From assembly GCA_964448935.1 (NCBI GenBank), contig CAYVBE010000125.1, forward strand, positions 1 to 12,390: a stretch of DNA of 12,390 nucleotides. Direction: 5' to 3'. The notes under the pieces are model-generated. The model worked only from the letters and a program-made list of their open reading frames with translations. It was not told the DNA's origin and searched no databases. Position 1 is the stretch's first letter. The number at the start of each line of letters is the position of its first letter. The DNA comes from CAYVBE01 sp964448935. Its GTDB lineage: Bacteria > Planctomycetota > Brocadiia > SM23-32. Of this stretch, positions 1 to 6,888 are shown piece after piece. A program made the position numbers and the translations under genes.

Positions 1-1033
1 TGCCGGGCACCACTCTGAACTTGCCGCTGTGCATCTTGAGCGCCCGCACGGTGGCGACGACGACCACGGCGTTGGGCACCAGGCCGCTGGCGCGGCACTT
101 GATGTTCATGAACTTCTCCATGCCGATATCGGCGCCGAAGCCGCTCTCGGTGACCACGTAGTCGGCAAGCTTGAGCGCCATCTTGTCGGCCAGGATGCTG
201 CTGTTGCCGTGGGCGATGTTGGCGAACGGCCCGGTATGCACGAACGCGGGCCCGCCCTCCAGCGTCTGCATGAGCGTGGGCTTGATGGCGTCCTTGAGCA
301 GCACGGTCATGGCGCCGGCGCAACCCAGGTCCTCGCAGGTCACGGGGTCGCCATCGTAGGTGTAGGCCACGACGCAACGGCCCACACGCTGCCGGAGGTC
401 CTGCAGGTTGCTGGCGAGTCCCAGGACCGCCATAAGCTCGCTGGCCACGCTGATGTCGAAGCCGCTCTTGCGCACGAATCCGCGGCCCAGGCCCAGCACG
501 ACCTCCTCCAGCGCCCAGCGGTCGTTCAGGTCAACGACGCGGTTCCAGGAGATGCTGTCGGGGTCCACGTTGAGACGGTTCTTGCGCCGCAGGTGGTTGT
601 CCAGGAAGGCGGCCGCCAGGTTGTGGGCGATGCTGACGGCGTGCACGTCGCCGGTCAGATGCAGGTTGAAGTCCTCCATGGGGATGACCTGGCTGTGACC
701 GCCTCCGGCGGCGCCGCCCTTGATGCCGAACACGGGGCCCAGGGAGGGCTGGCGGATGCAGACGAAGGCGTTCTTGCCGATGTGGCAGAGGGCCTGCGTG
801 AGGCCGATGGTGGTGACCGTCTTGCCCTCGCCGAGGGGCGTGGGCGTGATGGCGGTTACGTCTATGTACTTGCCGTTCGGCCGGTCGGCCAGCCGGTCCA
901 GCATGTCGAGCTTTACCTTAGCCTTGTAGTCCCCGTAGAGTTCCATCTCGTCGCGTTCGATCCCGGCCTCGGCGGCCACGTCCTCGATCTTACGTAGTTC
1001 AGCCTGTTGGGCGATCTCCAGGTCGCTCTGCAC
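1..1033 (-). CDS. fhs: Formate-tetrahydrofolate ligase (formyl-THF synthetase), N-terminal 344 residues, 3' end cut by window edge
   Basis: ATP-dependent ligation of formate to tetrahydrofolate, giving 10-formyl-THF: the entry step of the methyl branch of the Wood-Ljungdahl pathway, in the cytoplasm. The visible 344 residues are about 60% of the usual 550-560. The N-terminal region is followed by the family P-loop TPTPLGEGKT at about residues 63-72, then a glycine-rich KGGAAGGGHSQVIPMED stretch at about 105-121, the FNLHLTGD motif, and KMHSGKF close to the cut, all typical of the family. The frame is open to base 1 with no internal stop. The start is GTG at 1033-1031, chosen because AAAGGAGGA lies 5 nt upstream and the protein begins at the family position; it is the only non-ATG start among the genes whose 5' ends are visible. 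It lies 24 nt after the receiver gene, so it is probably cotranscribed with the acs genes. The identification is secure. Confidence 0.97.
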   Translation of the reverse strand, partial: MQSDLEIAQQAELRKIEDVAAEAGIERDEMELYGDYKAKVKLDMLDRLADRPNGKYIDVTAITPTPLGEGKTVTTIGLTQALCHIGKNAFVCIRQPSLGPVFGIKGGAAGGGHSQVIPMEDFNLHLTGDVHAVSIAHNLAAAFLDNHLRRKNRLNVDPDSISWNRVVDLNDRWALEEVVLGLGRGFVRKSGFDISVASELMAVLGLASNLQDLRQRVGRCVVAYTYDGDPVTCEDLGCAGAMTVLLKDAIKPTLMQTLEGGPAFVHTGPFANIAHGNSSILADKMALKLADYVVTESGFGADIGMEKFMNIKCRASGLVPNAVVVVATVRALKMHSGKFRVVPG

Positions 1034-1038
1034 AGCCG

Positions 1039-1047
1039 TCCTCCTTT
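1039..1047 (-). promoter_or_regulatory. Shine-Dalgarno site deciding the GTG start of fhs
   Basis: The minus strand reads AAAGGAGGA here, a near-perfect anti-16S complement, 5 nt before the GTG at 1033-1031. No ATG lies at a plausible distance, and the next in-frame ATG is about 30 codons into the protein. The site is much stronger than the ribosome sites of the three preceding genes, which suggests fhs is initiated independently rather than by coupling. Confidence 0.8.
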
Positions 1048-1057
1048 CAAGTGAACA

Positions 1058-1474
1058 TCACTGGTCTGTCTCGTCCGGTTTGGCAATCTGTACGCTCAGA
1101 AGTTCCTCCAGCACCTCGACGATCTCGCCGGGATCCGACACATTGTGCAGGTATCGGTCCGCGGGCAACCACCGGGGCAGCTTCTTCTGCAGGTCAATGC
1201 GCAGTTCCGTGCCCGGGCAGGTGAAGGCAATCCGCGGGGTGGAGGGCAACGAACTCCACTTCTGCAGCCACCGGCACAACTCCGCGCCGTCTATCCCGGG
1301 CAGGACCAGGTGCAGCACGACGGCATCGTAGTCGGCCTCATGCTCCACGTGGAGCATGGCACGCTCGGCGGACCCGGTGACGATGGCGCAGTGCCCCCGT
1401 TGGGTCAGCAGGTCCGCCATACGGCGCGCCCGCTGCGAATCGCCGTCAACGTACAGTATTTTGGCCACGGTCAT
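1058..1474 (-). CDS. Stand-alone response-regulator receiver-like protein, degenerate (phosphoacceptor Asp replaced by His)
   Basis: 138 residues, essentially one CheY-like receiver domain and no output domain. It follows the receiver pattern throughout: KILYVDGDSQ (5-14) for strand 1 and the acidic pocket, DYDAVVLHLVLPGIDG (48-63) around the phosphorylation site, IAFTC (82-86) with the switch Thr85, and ADRYLHNVSDPGEI (105-118) for strand 5. Three key positions are not canonical: the phosphoacceptor Asp is His55 (codon CAC at 1312-1310), the conserved Lys of the KPF motif is Asn111, and one residue of the acidic pair is Gly11. Ordinary Asp phosphorylation is therefore unlikely, and it may act by protein binding instead. 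Its ATG overlaps the stop of the upstream BioD-like gene (ATGA, 1474-1471) and has no clear Shine-Dalgarno site, so translational coupling is expected. No histidine kinase is in the window. The fold assignment is strong; the role is unknown. Confidence 0.88.
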   Translation of the reverse strand: MTVAKILYVDGDSQRARRMADLLTQRGHCAIVTGSAERAMLHVEHEADYDAVVLHLVLPGIDGAELCRWLQKWSSLPSTPRIAFTCPGTELRIDLQKKLPRWLPADRYLHNVSDPGEIVEVLEELLSVQIAKPDETDQ

Positions 1475-2577
1475 TCGGACTGCAACCCCACTGTTTCCAG
1501 AATACCCTCCACGTCCACGTACTGCTCGATCATGTCCTGCGCCAGTTCTATCTTGTTGACGTCACGGGGGGTGATCTTCGGCACCAGGCCGCGCACCTTG
1601 AAGGCCGCCCCGGCGGTGTCTTCATCGGTCAGCAGCACCGGCACGTTCACCTCGCACAGGATGTTGACGATGCTGAGGTGGGGGATGAACCCGCCGGTCA
1701 GCAGCAGGCCGGCGATCTTTTGCGGGCTCTCCTGGTCTTTCATCAGATGGGCGCTGATGGACGCCAGGATGTTGTCCACCCGGTCGCCGGGCACCACCAC
1801 CAGGGTCCCCACAGTGACGTAGTTGATCATGTTCTGCGGCTCCATAGCCGCCACGATGATGTCCTGGATGGGATTTTCCAGTTGCTTGCCGCCACAGAGC
1901 ACCTCCAGGCCGAACTCCTCCTGGATGTGCCGCATCGTGGGGTAGGTAAGCTCCCGCTTGTAGGGCAGCGCGCCCAGGCACCGGGTGCCCAGGCGGTTCA
2001 GCCCGCGGCAGACGGTCTCGCTGACCTTGTCGTACTTCTCCTGATAAACCTTGTTGATCACGGCGCCGATGACGGGAACCCCGCACTGATCAAAGAGCGC
2101 CCGGTTGAGGCAGATTTCGTCTATGCACCGGCCGATGCCGCCGCCGCTGACGATGATACACTGCGCGCCGAGGCGCCTGGCCACCTCCGCATTCGAGGCG
2201 TCAATCACAGACCCGACCCCCGCGTGGCCCGTCCCCTCGACGATGGCCAGATCGTGATCTCGAGCCAGCAGGTCAACCGCCTCGCGGATAGGGCCGTGGA
2301 TGGACTCCGGGTCCGGGTCGTTGATGTAGCGCCGGGTGAAACCGCGGGGGATGGTCACGGGGCTGAGCTGCTTCAGCGGGCCGTCCGCCGCCAGGGCGTG
2401 CTTGAACAGCGCCGCGTCCTCATCCACCTCCTGGTGGTCTTCCAGGATATAGCGCTGGCCTACGGGTTTGATGAAACAGGTGCTGTAGCCCCTGGACTCA
2501 GCGGCGTGGAAGAGCCCCAGGCAGACCGTGGTCTTGCCGGCGTGCTGCTGGGTGGCCGCTATATAGAGTGTCTTCAT
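1471..2577 (-). CDS. BioD-like P-loop protein with C-terminal DRTGG domain (phosphotransacetylase N-terminal-like, no catalytic PTA domain)
   Basis: 368 residues. The N-terminal half is a dethiobiotin-synthetase-like P-loop NTPase: ATQQHAGKTT (8-17) is the Walker A, FIKPVGQR (35-42) the KPVxxG element, and VEGTGHAGVGSV (113-124) the BioD-type second motif. The C-terminal half, about residues 215-335, matches the DRTGG domain, with VVVPGDRVDNIL (260-271), GLLLTGG (290-296) and VPVLLTDEDT (312-321). This is the arrangement found at the N-terminus of long phosphate acetyltransferases, but the PTA catalytic domain is absent and the gene ends cleanly in an ATGA overlap with the next gene, so it is not a truncated pta. 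It should bind ATP or another nucleotide; the substrate is unknown. Its position between acsE and fhs suggests sensing or controlling flux at acetyl-CoA/acetyl-phosphate, or a cofactor-related role; both are inference. Its ATG overlaps the stop of the DUF3786 gene (2577-2574). Confidence 0.88.
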   Translation of the reverse strand: MKTLYIAATQQHAGKTTVCLGLFHAAESRGYSTCFIKPVGQRYILEDHQEVDEDAALFKHALAADGPLKQLSPVTIPRGFTRRYINDPDPESIHGPIREAVDLLARDHDLAIVEGTGHAGVGSVIDASNAEVARRLGAQCIIVSGGGIGRCIDEICLNRALFDQCGVPVIGAVINKVYQEKYDKVSETVCRGLNRLGTRCLGALPYKRELTYPTMRHIQEEFGLEVLCGGKQLENPIQDIIVAAMEPQNMINYVTVGTLVVVPGDRVDNILASISAHLMKDQESPQKIAGLLLTGGFIPHLSIVNILCEVNVPVLLTDEDTAGAAFKVRGLVPKITPRDVNKIELAQDMIEQYVDVEGILETVGLQSE

Positions 2578-3215
2578 TGCTCGTCGTCTTCCGGGGGCTG
2601 CGCGGGCGTTTTGCCCTGGAGGGCGGAGACCAACTTCTCCGCCGCTACGATTCCGTCTTCCAGGGAGAGGATACTCAGCACGTTGTCGGAAAGCAAGACG
2701 TTGCAGGCGACGGGGAAGTCCTCGTCACCCTCGTAGCGAACGACCTGGTACTCCAGCAGAGGAAAGAACCGGAATATGCACCGCATCGGCTCCCGGCCGG
2801 AGCAGACGCCGCCGACGCGGTCCACGGCCTGCCGAAACTCGGCCGTGTTGCGTCCCACCGTGCCGGCCAGCCGGCCGCTCACGCGGCCCTGGAAGGCACT
2901 CTGGTAGCTGCGCCCCTCTGGCATATCGGCAAAAGCAACGAAGCCGTGCGGCGGCTCCGGGCTCTCGGCGCCCAGGTAGTTCAGCGCCAGTATCTCCCAG
3001 GCGATCCGCAGGGGCTCCCCGTCGGGTTCCAGTGAGGCGGCGTAAGGATCGGGGCGGACCCGGACCTCCCAGCAGAGCGTGGGCAGGATGATGTCGCCGC
3101 CCTCCTCCACCCGCGCTCCCAACCGGCGCAGGCGCTCCGGCTGAAGGTTGGCCAGCAGCTCGTCCCGCGCCTTGTCGCGCGCGATCTCGTAATGGTCCTG
3201 CCGGGGGAGCTTCAT
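2574..3215 (-). CDS. DUF3786 family protein, function unknown
   Basis: 213 residues, predicted soluble, with no signal peptide or membrane segment. The family pattern can be followed: LPTLCWEVRV (44-53), WEILALNYL (73-81), then HGFVAFADMPEGRSYQSAF (90-108) matching the usual G-x-W/F-x-x-F-x-x-LP-x-G-x-x-Y-x-x-x-F core, GG in the middle (135-136), and YEGDEDFP (161-168) followed by LSDNVLSILSLED near the end. The last dozen residues are acidic and poorly conserved in character. Four cysteines (48, 138, 146, 171) are present but form no recognised cluster motif. From general knowledge, DUF3786 genes are often found near corrinoid and acetyl-CoA synthase genes in anaerobes, but no activity is established to my knowledge. 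The gene starts 7 nt after acsE with little Shine-Dalgarno signal and ends in an ATGA overlap, so coupling on both sides is likely. Confidence 0.82.
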   Translation of the reverse strand: MKLPRQDHYEIARDKARDELLANLQPERLRRLGARVEEGGDIILPTLCWEVRVRPDPYAASLEPDGEPLRIAWEILALNYLGAESPEPPHGFVAFADMPEGRSYQSAFQGRVSGRLAGTVGRNTAEFRQAVDRVGGVCSGREPMRCIFRFFPLLEYQVVRYEGDEDFPVACNVLLSDNVLSILSLEDGIVAAEKLVSALQGKTPAQPPEDDEQ

Positions 3216-3222
3216 CCGGTGC

Positions 3223-4014
3223 CTATTTGTTGCTGAGGTAAGCGGAGATGTAGTCGTCGCAGTAGAGCTGCTTCTCCAGCAGCACCTCCGCCGTGATGGC
3301 AGCGGCCATCAGGTCCTCGTCCAGCGCGTCCATGATGGCGGCGTTCAGGCCCACGCCAATGCACATGGCCACGTAGGCGCTGTTGAGCAGCGAGCGCTCC
3401 TTGCAGTTCTGGCTGACGTTGGAGAGGCCGAGGATGAAGTTGGGCGGCGGATCGGAGATGACCTTGAGCTGGCTGATGGCATCCATGACGGCGCGCGGCT
3501 GCTTGGGCGCAACGTTGACGGGCAGGATGACGGGGTCAATGAACAGGTCCTCCATCGGCAGCCCGTGCTCCATGGCCTTGGTCACGATGGTGGCGCCCAT
3601 GGCCACGCGGCCGTCCACGTCCTTGGGCACGCCGGTCTCGTCAATGGTCAGCGCAATGAGCCGCGAATCCGTCTCCACGGCCAGGGGCACGTAGCGGTCC
3701 AGGTCGGCTTCGCCGGCCTTGGTGGAGTTGATCAGTGTGGGGTTCTCGCAGACCTGCAGGGCCGCCTGCATCACGTCGAACTTGGGGGTGTCTATGCAGA
3801 TGGGCGCATCGGTGGCCTCCTGGATCGCCTCGACCATCCAGCACATGTTATCAACGGCCTTGCCCTTCGTCGGCCCCACGTTCACGTCCAGGGCGTCGGC
3901 GCCAGCGTCGAGTTGGCGCTGGGCCAGTTTCTGCAGCGCGGCCTCGTCCCGCTCCTCTACGGCCTTCTTGACTTCCGTGAACATGCCGTTGATGCGCTCG
4001 CCTATGACGAACAT
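3223..4014 (-). CDS. acsE: 5-methyltetrahydrofolate:corrinoid/iron-sulfur protein methyltransferase
   Basis: Transfers the methyl group of methyl-THF to Co(I) of the corrinoid iron-sulfur protein AcsCD, linking the folate branch to acetyl-CoA synthesis. At 263 residues it is one longer than the Moorella enzyme, and it is a single pterin-binding TIM barrel. It opens with the family start MFVIGERINGMF, has LDVNVGP at 42-48, CIDTPKFD at 73-80, INST at 95-98, MEDLFIDPVILP at 154-165 and LGLSNVSQNC at 195-204. The residues known to act in folate binding and catalysis in the Moorella protein (Asp75, Asn96, Asp160, Asn199) are present at exactly the same numbers. A strong AAAGGAG site lies 7 nt upstream of the ATG. 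The gene follows acsD by 28 nt, as expected for its substrate protein. The assignment is secure. Confidence 0.98.
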   Translation of the reverse strand: MFVIGERINGMFTEVKKAVEERDEAALQKLAQRQLDAGADALDVNVGPTKGKAVDNMCWMVEAIQEATDAPICIDTPKFDVMQAALQVCENPTLINSTKAGEADLDRYVPLAVETDSRLIALTIDETGVPKDVDGRVAMGATIVTKAMEHGLPMEDLFIDPVILPVNVAPKQPRAVMDAISQLKVISDPPPNFILGLSNVSQNCKERSLLNSAYVAMCIGVGLNAAIMDALDEDLMAAAITAEVLLEKQLYCDDYISAYLSNK

Positions 4015-4042
4015 GGATGCTCTCCTTTCCGAAGTAGCGTAG

Positions 4043-5011
4043 TCACTCTGTCGCGGGCCAGATGTCCTGGATGGCGGTCCGGGCCTGCTTCAGGGCGTCG
4101 GGGTTGCGCATGACGAGCAACTCGGCGCCGGCCTCGACATAGCTCACGGCCGAGGCGGACTCCCACAGGGGCGCCCGGATGTCCGCGTCGCCCCACTCGG
4201 GGTTCTCCTCCTGCGGCGAGACCGCCTCCTTGACGCGTCCCACCTCCTTGCCGATGCTGACCAGAATGGGCTGCTGCAGCAGCTTGTCGCCGCGCAGGGC
4301 GGCGATGCGGCCGCGCTCGATGGTGGTGTAGATGTAGACCAGCCCGAAGCCCAGCGCGCCGGTCGTCGGGTGCATCACCATGTCCTCCAGGTCCATGCCC
4401 ACGTCGCGCAGGAGGATGTGAAGCTGCTTGGACAGGTTGATGTCGGAGGGCGCCTCGGCGATTATCTTGTGCCCGTCGGCCAGGCAGCTGGCGGCCAGCG
4501 TGCGGTAGTTGTCCTCCTTGGCCGTGCCGAACAGGCAGTTCTCACCGGCAGCCGCGTGGGTGCACTTGGGCAGGACGTCGTTGTCCACGTCCGCCTCGTC
4601 ACAGCCCCAGACGATCAGCGGCAGGCCGGTGGCGTCCAGCACACAACGGACGTCTTCCGCGCATTTCTCAGGGCTTCGCCCGCCGGTGTCCGGATGAGCG
4701 GCGTCCAGCGTGAGGCAGATCAGGTCGGCGCCCCACTCCTCGCAACGCGCAGCCCACGCGCCCAGATCCTCCGCCACGTCCCCCACGTGCTGCCGGGCGC
4801 GCTGGTGCCAGCCCTCCACTCCGGCGGTGGTGATCTCCAGGGCCAGGGCGGGCGGGTTGGGGTAGTCCGCCTCGAAGCCCAGCATCGGGTAGCCGGTCTC
4901 CCCGCCGATCTTGACCACGCTGGTACGGGAACCGCCCTCTTCCTCGGTGGCTCCGATGGTGACTTCGTTGATCGTTCCGCTGTATTGCTGCTTCACATCG
5001 GGGACGGCCAT
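4043..5011 (-). CDS. acsD: Corrinoid/iron-sulfur protein (CFeSP) small subunit
   Basis: Partner of AcsC in the heterodimeric CFeSP, which carries the methyl group on cobalamin between AcsE and AcsB. It is a TIM-barrel protein without its own iron-sulfur cluster. The 322 residues are close to the 323 of Moorella AcsD. Recognisable family blocks are TIGATEEEGGSR near the N-terminus (18-29), CEEWGADLICLTLDAAHPD (about 86-104), AAAGENCLFGTAKEDNYRTL (about 147-166), SDINLSKQLHILL, HPTTGALGFGLVYIY and ELLVMRNPDAL near the C-terminus. The ATG at 5011-5009 is chosen over the in-frame ATG at 5107, because it gives the family N-terminus (MAVPDV; Moorella begins MAV), has a Shine-Dalgarno site, and avoids a 77-nt overlap with acsV. 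It starts 19 nt after acsV. Confidence 0.97.
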   Translation of the reverse strand: MAVPDVKQQYSGTINEVTIGATEEEGGSRTSVVKIGGETGYPMLGFEADYPNPPALALEITTAGVEGWHQRARQHVGDVAEDLGAWAARCEEWGADLICLTLDAAHPDTGGRSPEKCAEDVRCVLDATGLPLIVWGCDEADVDNDVLPKCTHAAAGENCLFGTAKEDNYRTLAASCLADGHKIIAEAPSDINLSKQLHILLRDVGMDLEDMVMHPTTGALGFGLVYIYTTIERGRIAALRGDKLLQQPILVSIGKEVGRVKEAVSPQEENPEWGDADIRAPLWESASAVSYVEAGAELLVMRNPDALKQARTAIQDIWPATE

Positions 5012-5020
5012 GGTAAGATT

Positions 5021-5029
5021 TCCTTTCCT
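5021..5029 (-). promoter_or_regulatory. Shine-Dalgarno site deciding the start of acsD
   Basis: The minus strand reads AGGAAAGGA, 9 nt before the ATG at 5011-5009 and directly after the acsV stop codon. It supports the shorter AcsD product over the reading frame that extends 32 codons further into acsV. Confidence 0.7.
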
Positions 5030-5030
5030 C

Positions 5031-6881
5031 TCAAGACGAAATGTCGGACAGCGACGGGAATTTCTCGGCATCAGTATGGGGCAAGAAGCAGGCCGAAACA
5101 AACTCATCCATGAAATCCGGGTGCGTGGACAGCTCGAAATACGTCATCCGACCGGCTATCTCGCGGGCCTTCCAGTAGTTCTGCGCGTCCTCCGCCACCA
5201 TCACGGCGCCCTGCAGGGAGGTGTTTCCCACGAACTGTATGCGGTCTCGGGGCACGTCGGGCAGCAGGCCGATGGCCACGGCATTGTCCTTATCCAGCCG
5301 CTCCCCGAACCCACCGGCCAGCATGATGGCACTCAGGTCGCCCCACTGCATGCCCAGGTTCTGCAGCAGCAGGTTGCCGGCGGCGTAAATCGCGCCCTTC
5401 GCGCGCACAAGGTTGTTCACGTCCGCCTGCGTGATAACGATCTCCTCTTCGCCGGCGGTCTCTTCGGCGGCGACCAGCAGGTAGTCCACCGATTCGTCCG
5501 GCAGCTCGCGGACGCCTTCGGCGCCCTGCACGAACTTGCCGGTCTTGTCCATGATCCCCTCGCGCACGAGTGTCGCCATCAGGTCTATGTACCCGGTTCC
5601 GCAGACGCCCAGCGGCGGTTGGTCTCCGATGGTCTTCCAGCGGACGCCGTCCTCCGCCCAGACGGTGCCTATGGCGCCCGGCCGGGCCCGCGTGCCGGAG
5701 GCGCTGGCGCCGCCCTCGAAGGCCGGCCCGGCGCTGGCGCTGCAGCAGACCAGGAAGTCCTTGCAGCCGATGGCGATCTCGCCGTTGGTGCCCAGGTCAA
5801 TCAACGCCGCCGGCTCCTCCCGGTCCGCCAGCCCGGTGGCCAGAACGCCCGCGGTGATATCCGCGCCTACGTAAGAGCTGACCGAGGGAAGGCAGAACGT
5901 CCGTCCCGCGGGGTTGATACGGACGCCCACCTTGTCCGGGTGCATGGAAGGCAGCAGGTAGGCACAGCCCACGTAGGGCTCCCGCCGAATCCAGACCGGA
6001 TACAACCCCAGGAACAGATGGACCATGGTGGTGTTGCCGCTCACCACCAGGCCCCAGACGTCCTCCCGGTCCAGACCCTCCTTCTCCAGCAGCGCGCCCA
6101 TCAGCCGCTCGATGTCGCCCGCTACGGTTGACTGCAGCTCCGGGCACCCCTCCTCCTCGTCCCGCTGGCAATGGATGATGCGCGAGATAACGTCCGGCCC
6201 GAACATGGACTGGGAGTTGTAGCACGATGCGACCCACCGGCCCTCGGGCGCCAGCAGCCTCGCCTTGATGGCGGTGGTGCCGATGTCCACGGCCAGCACG
6301 CAACGCCGCGTGCCGTCGCGCGGTGCGACGTCCAGCACCCGATGGCCCCAGGGCTCGACGGACAGGGTGACCTCCGGCCGCCAGTCTGCGGCCCGCAGCC
6401 GCTTCGGCAGGTCCCGGAGCACTTCCAGGCCGACGTGGTACTCCGCCTCCTGCCACTTGTTCAACGCCCATACCAGCCGCTCGGCATCGGCACGGTTGTC
6501 GTCCAGCGACGGTTTGGGTATCTCCAGGTGCACGGATTCCAACATACCGCCCGGCGGGGGATAGTCGGCCGGCAGCGCTTCCGCCTCGCGAACCGTCACC
6601 TCTGTGTCGAGCTGCCGGCTTCCCTCGGGCAGAAAGACCTCGACGTCGGCCTGCTGCACCATGCAACGACACGCCAGATCGCGGCCCGCCGGAGGGGAAT
6701 GTCGGCCGGGCAGCCTGCTGACCTCGCCGCGCCGGACCTCGACCACGCAGCGCCCGCAGACGCCCTGGCCGCCGCAGTCGTTGCGGATGGGAAGGTCCGC
6801 CTTCCGGGCGGCGTCGAACAGGCTGACGCCCGCCTCCACCTCGATGGTCATGCCGGAGGGCTGGAAGGTAACGCGCGGCAT
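5031..6881 (-). CDS. acsV: Reductive activator of the corrinoid/iron-sulfur protein (RACo; [2Fe-2S] ferredoxin-ASKHA ATPase)
   Basis: ATP-driven re-reduction of inactive Co(II)-CFeSP to Co(I). At 616 residues it is near the roughly 630 of the Carboxydothermus protein. Residues 1-85 form a plant-type [2Fe-2S] domain with Cys36-x5-Cys42-x2-Cys45 and Cys71 (LACRC; Cys73 is a nearby alternative fourth ligand). A linker and middle domain follow to about 190. The C-terminal ASKHA-type ATPase (DUF4445) has its phosphate and adenosine motifs in order: VLAVDIGTTAIKARLL (195-210), SGNTTMVHL (281-289), ALIDLGTNGEI (359-369), SASAGPAFEGG (381-391), GVCGTGYIDLMA (425-436) and AGGFGE (522-527). The gene starts 7 nt after acsC and ends 19 nt before acsD, so it sits between the genes for the two subunits of its substrate. 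The ATG at 6881 has only a modest AGGA upstream, inside the acsC end, which suggests coupling. Confidence 0.96.
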   Translation of the reverse strand: MPRVTFQPSGMTIEVEAGVSLFDAARKADLPIRNDCGGQGVCGRCVVEVRRGEVSRLPGRHSPPAGRDLACRCMVQQADVEVFLPEGSRQLDTEVTVREAEALPADYPPPGGMLESVHLEIPKPSLDDNRADAERLVWALNKWQEAEYHVGLEVLRDLPKRLRAADWRPEVTLSVEPWGHRVLDVAPRDGTRRCVLAVDIGTTAIKARLLAPEGRWVASCYNSQSMFGPDVISRIIHCQRDEEEGCPELQSTVAGDIERLMGALLEKEGLDREDVWGLVVSGNTTMVHLFLGLYPVWIRREPYVGCAYLLPSMHPDKVGVRINPAGRTFCLPSVSSYVGADITAGVLATGLADREEPAALIDLGTNGEIAIGCKDFLVCCSASAGPAFEGGASASGTRARPGAIGTVWAEDGVRWKTIGDQPPLGVCGTGYIDLMATLVREGIMDKTGKFVQGAEGVRELPDESVDYLLVAAEETAGEEEIVITQADVNNLVRAKGAIYAAGNLLLQNLGMQWGDLSAIMLAGGFGERLDKDNAVAIGLLPDVPRDRIQFVGNTSLQGAVMVAEDAQNYWKAREIAGRMTYFELSTHPDFMDEFVSACFLPHTDAEKFPSLSDISS

Positions 6882-6888
6882 ATGGGGG

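Noticed and set aside
29..997. 322-codon plus-strand open frame opposite fhs
   Set aside because: The minus strand here is a clear formate-THF ligase with its P-loop. The plus-strand product has shadow-like composition and no recognisable motif.
1471..2577. Annotation as dethiobiotin synthetase (bioD) or as phosphate acetyltransferase (pta)
   Set aside because: The protein is longer than BioD and carries a DRTGG domain, with no biotin genes nearby; it lacks the PTA catalytic domain needed for phosphotransacetylase.
5012..5107. Upstream ATG at 5107 for acsD, adding 32 residues
   Set aside because: The added residues overlap the acsV end and do not resemble AcsD. The ATG at 5011 has AGGAAAGGA upstream and gives the expected family length.
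4911..6131. 406-codon plus-strand open frame opposite the acsV/acsD junction
   Set aside because: It spans two well-supported minus-strand genes and has low-complexity, His/Gln/Gly/Ala-rich translation; judged a shadow.
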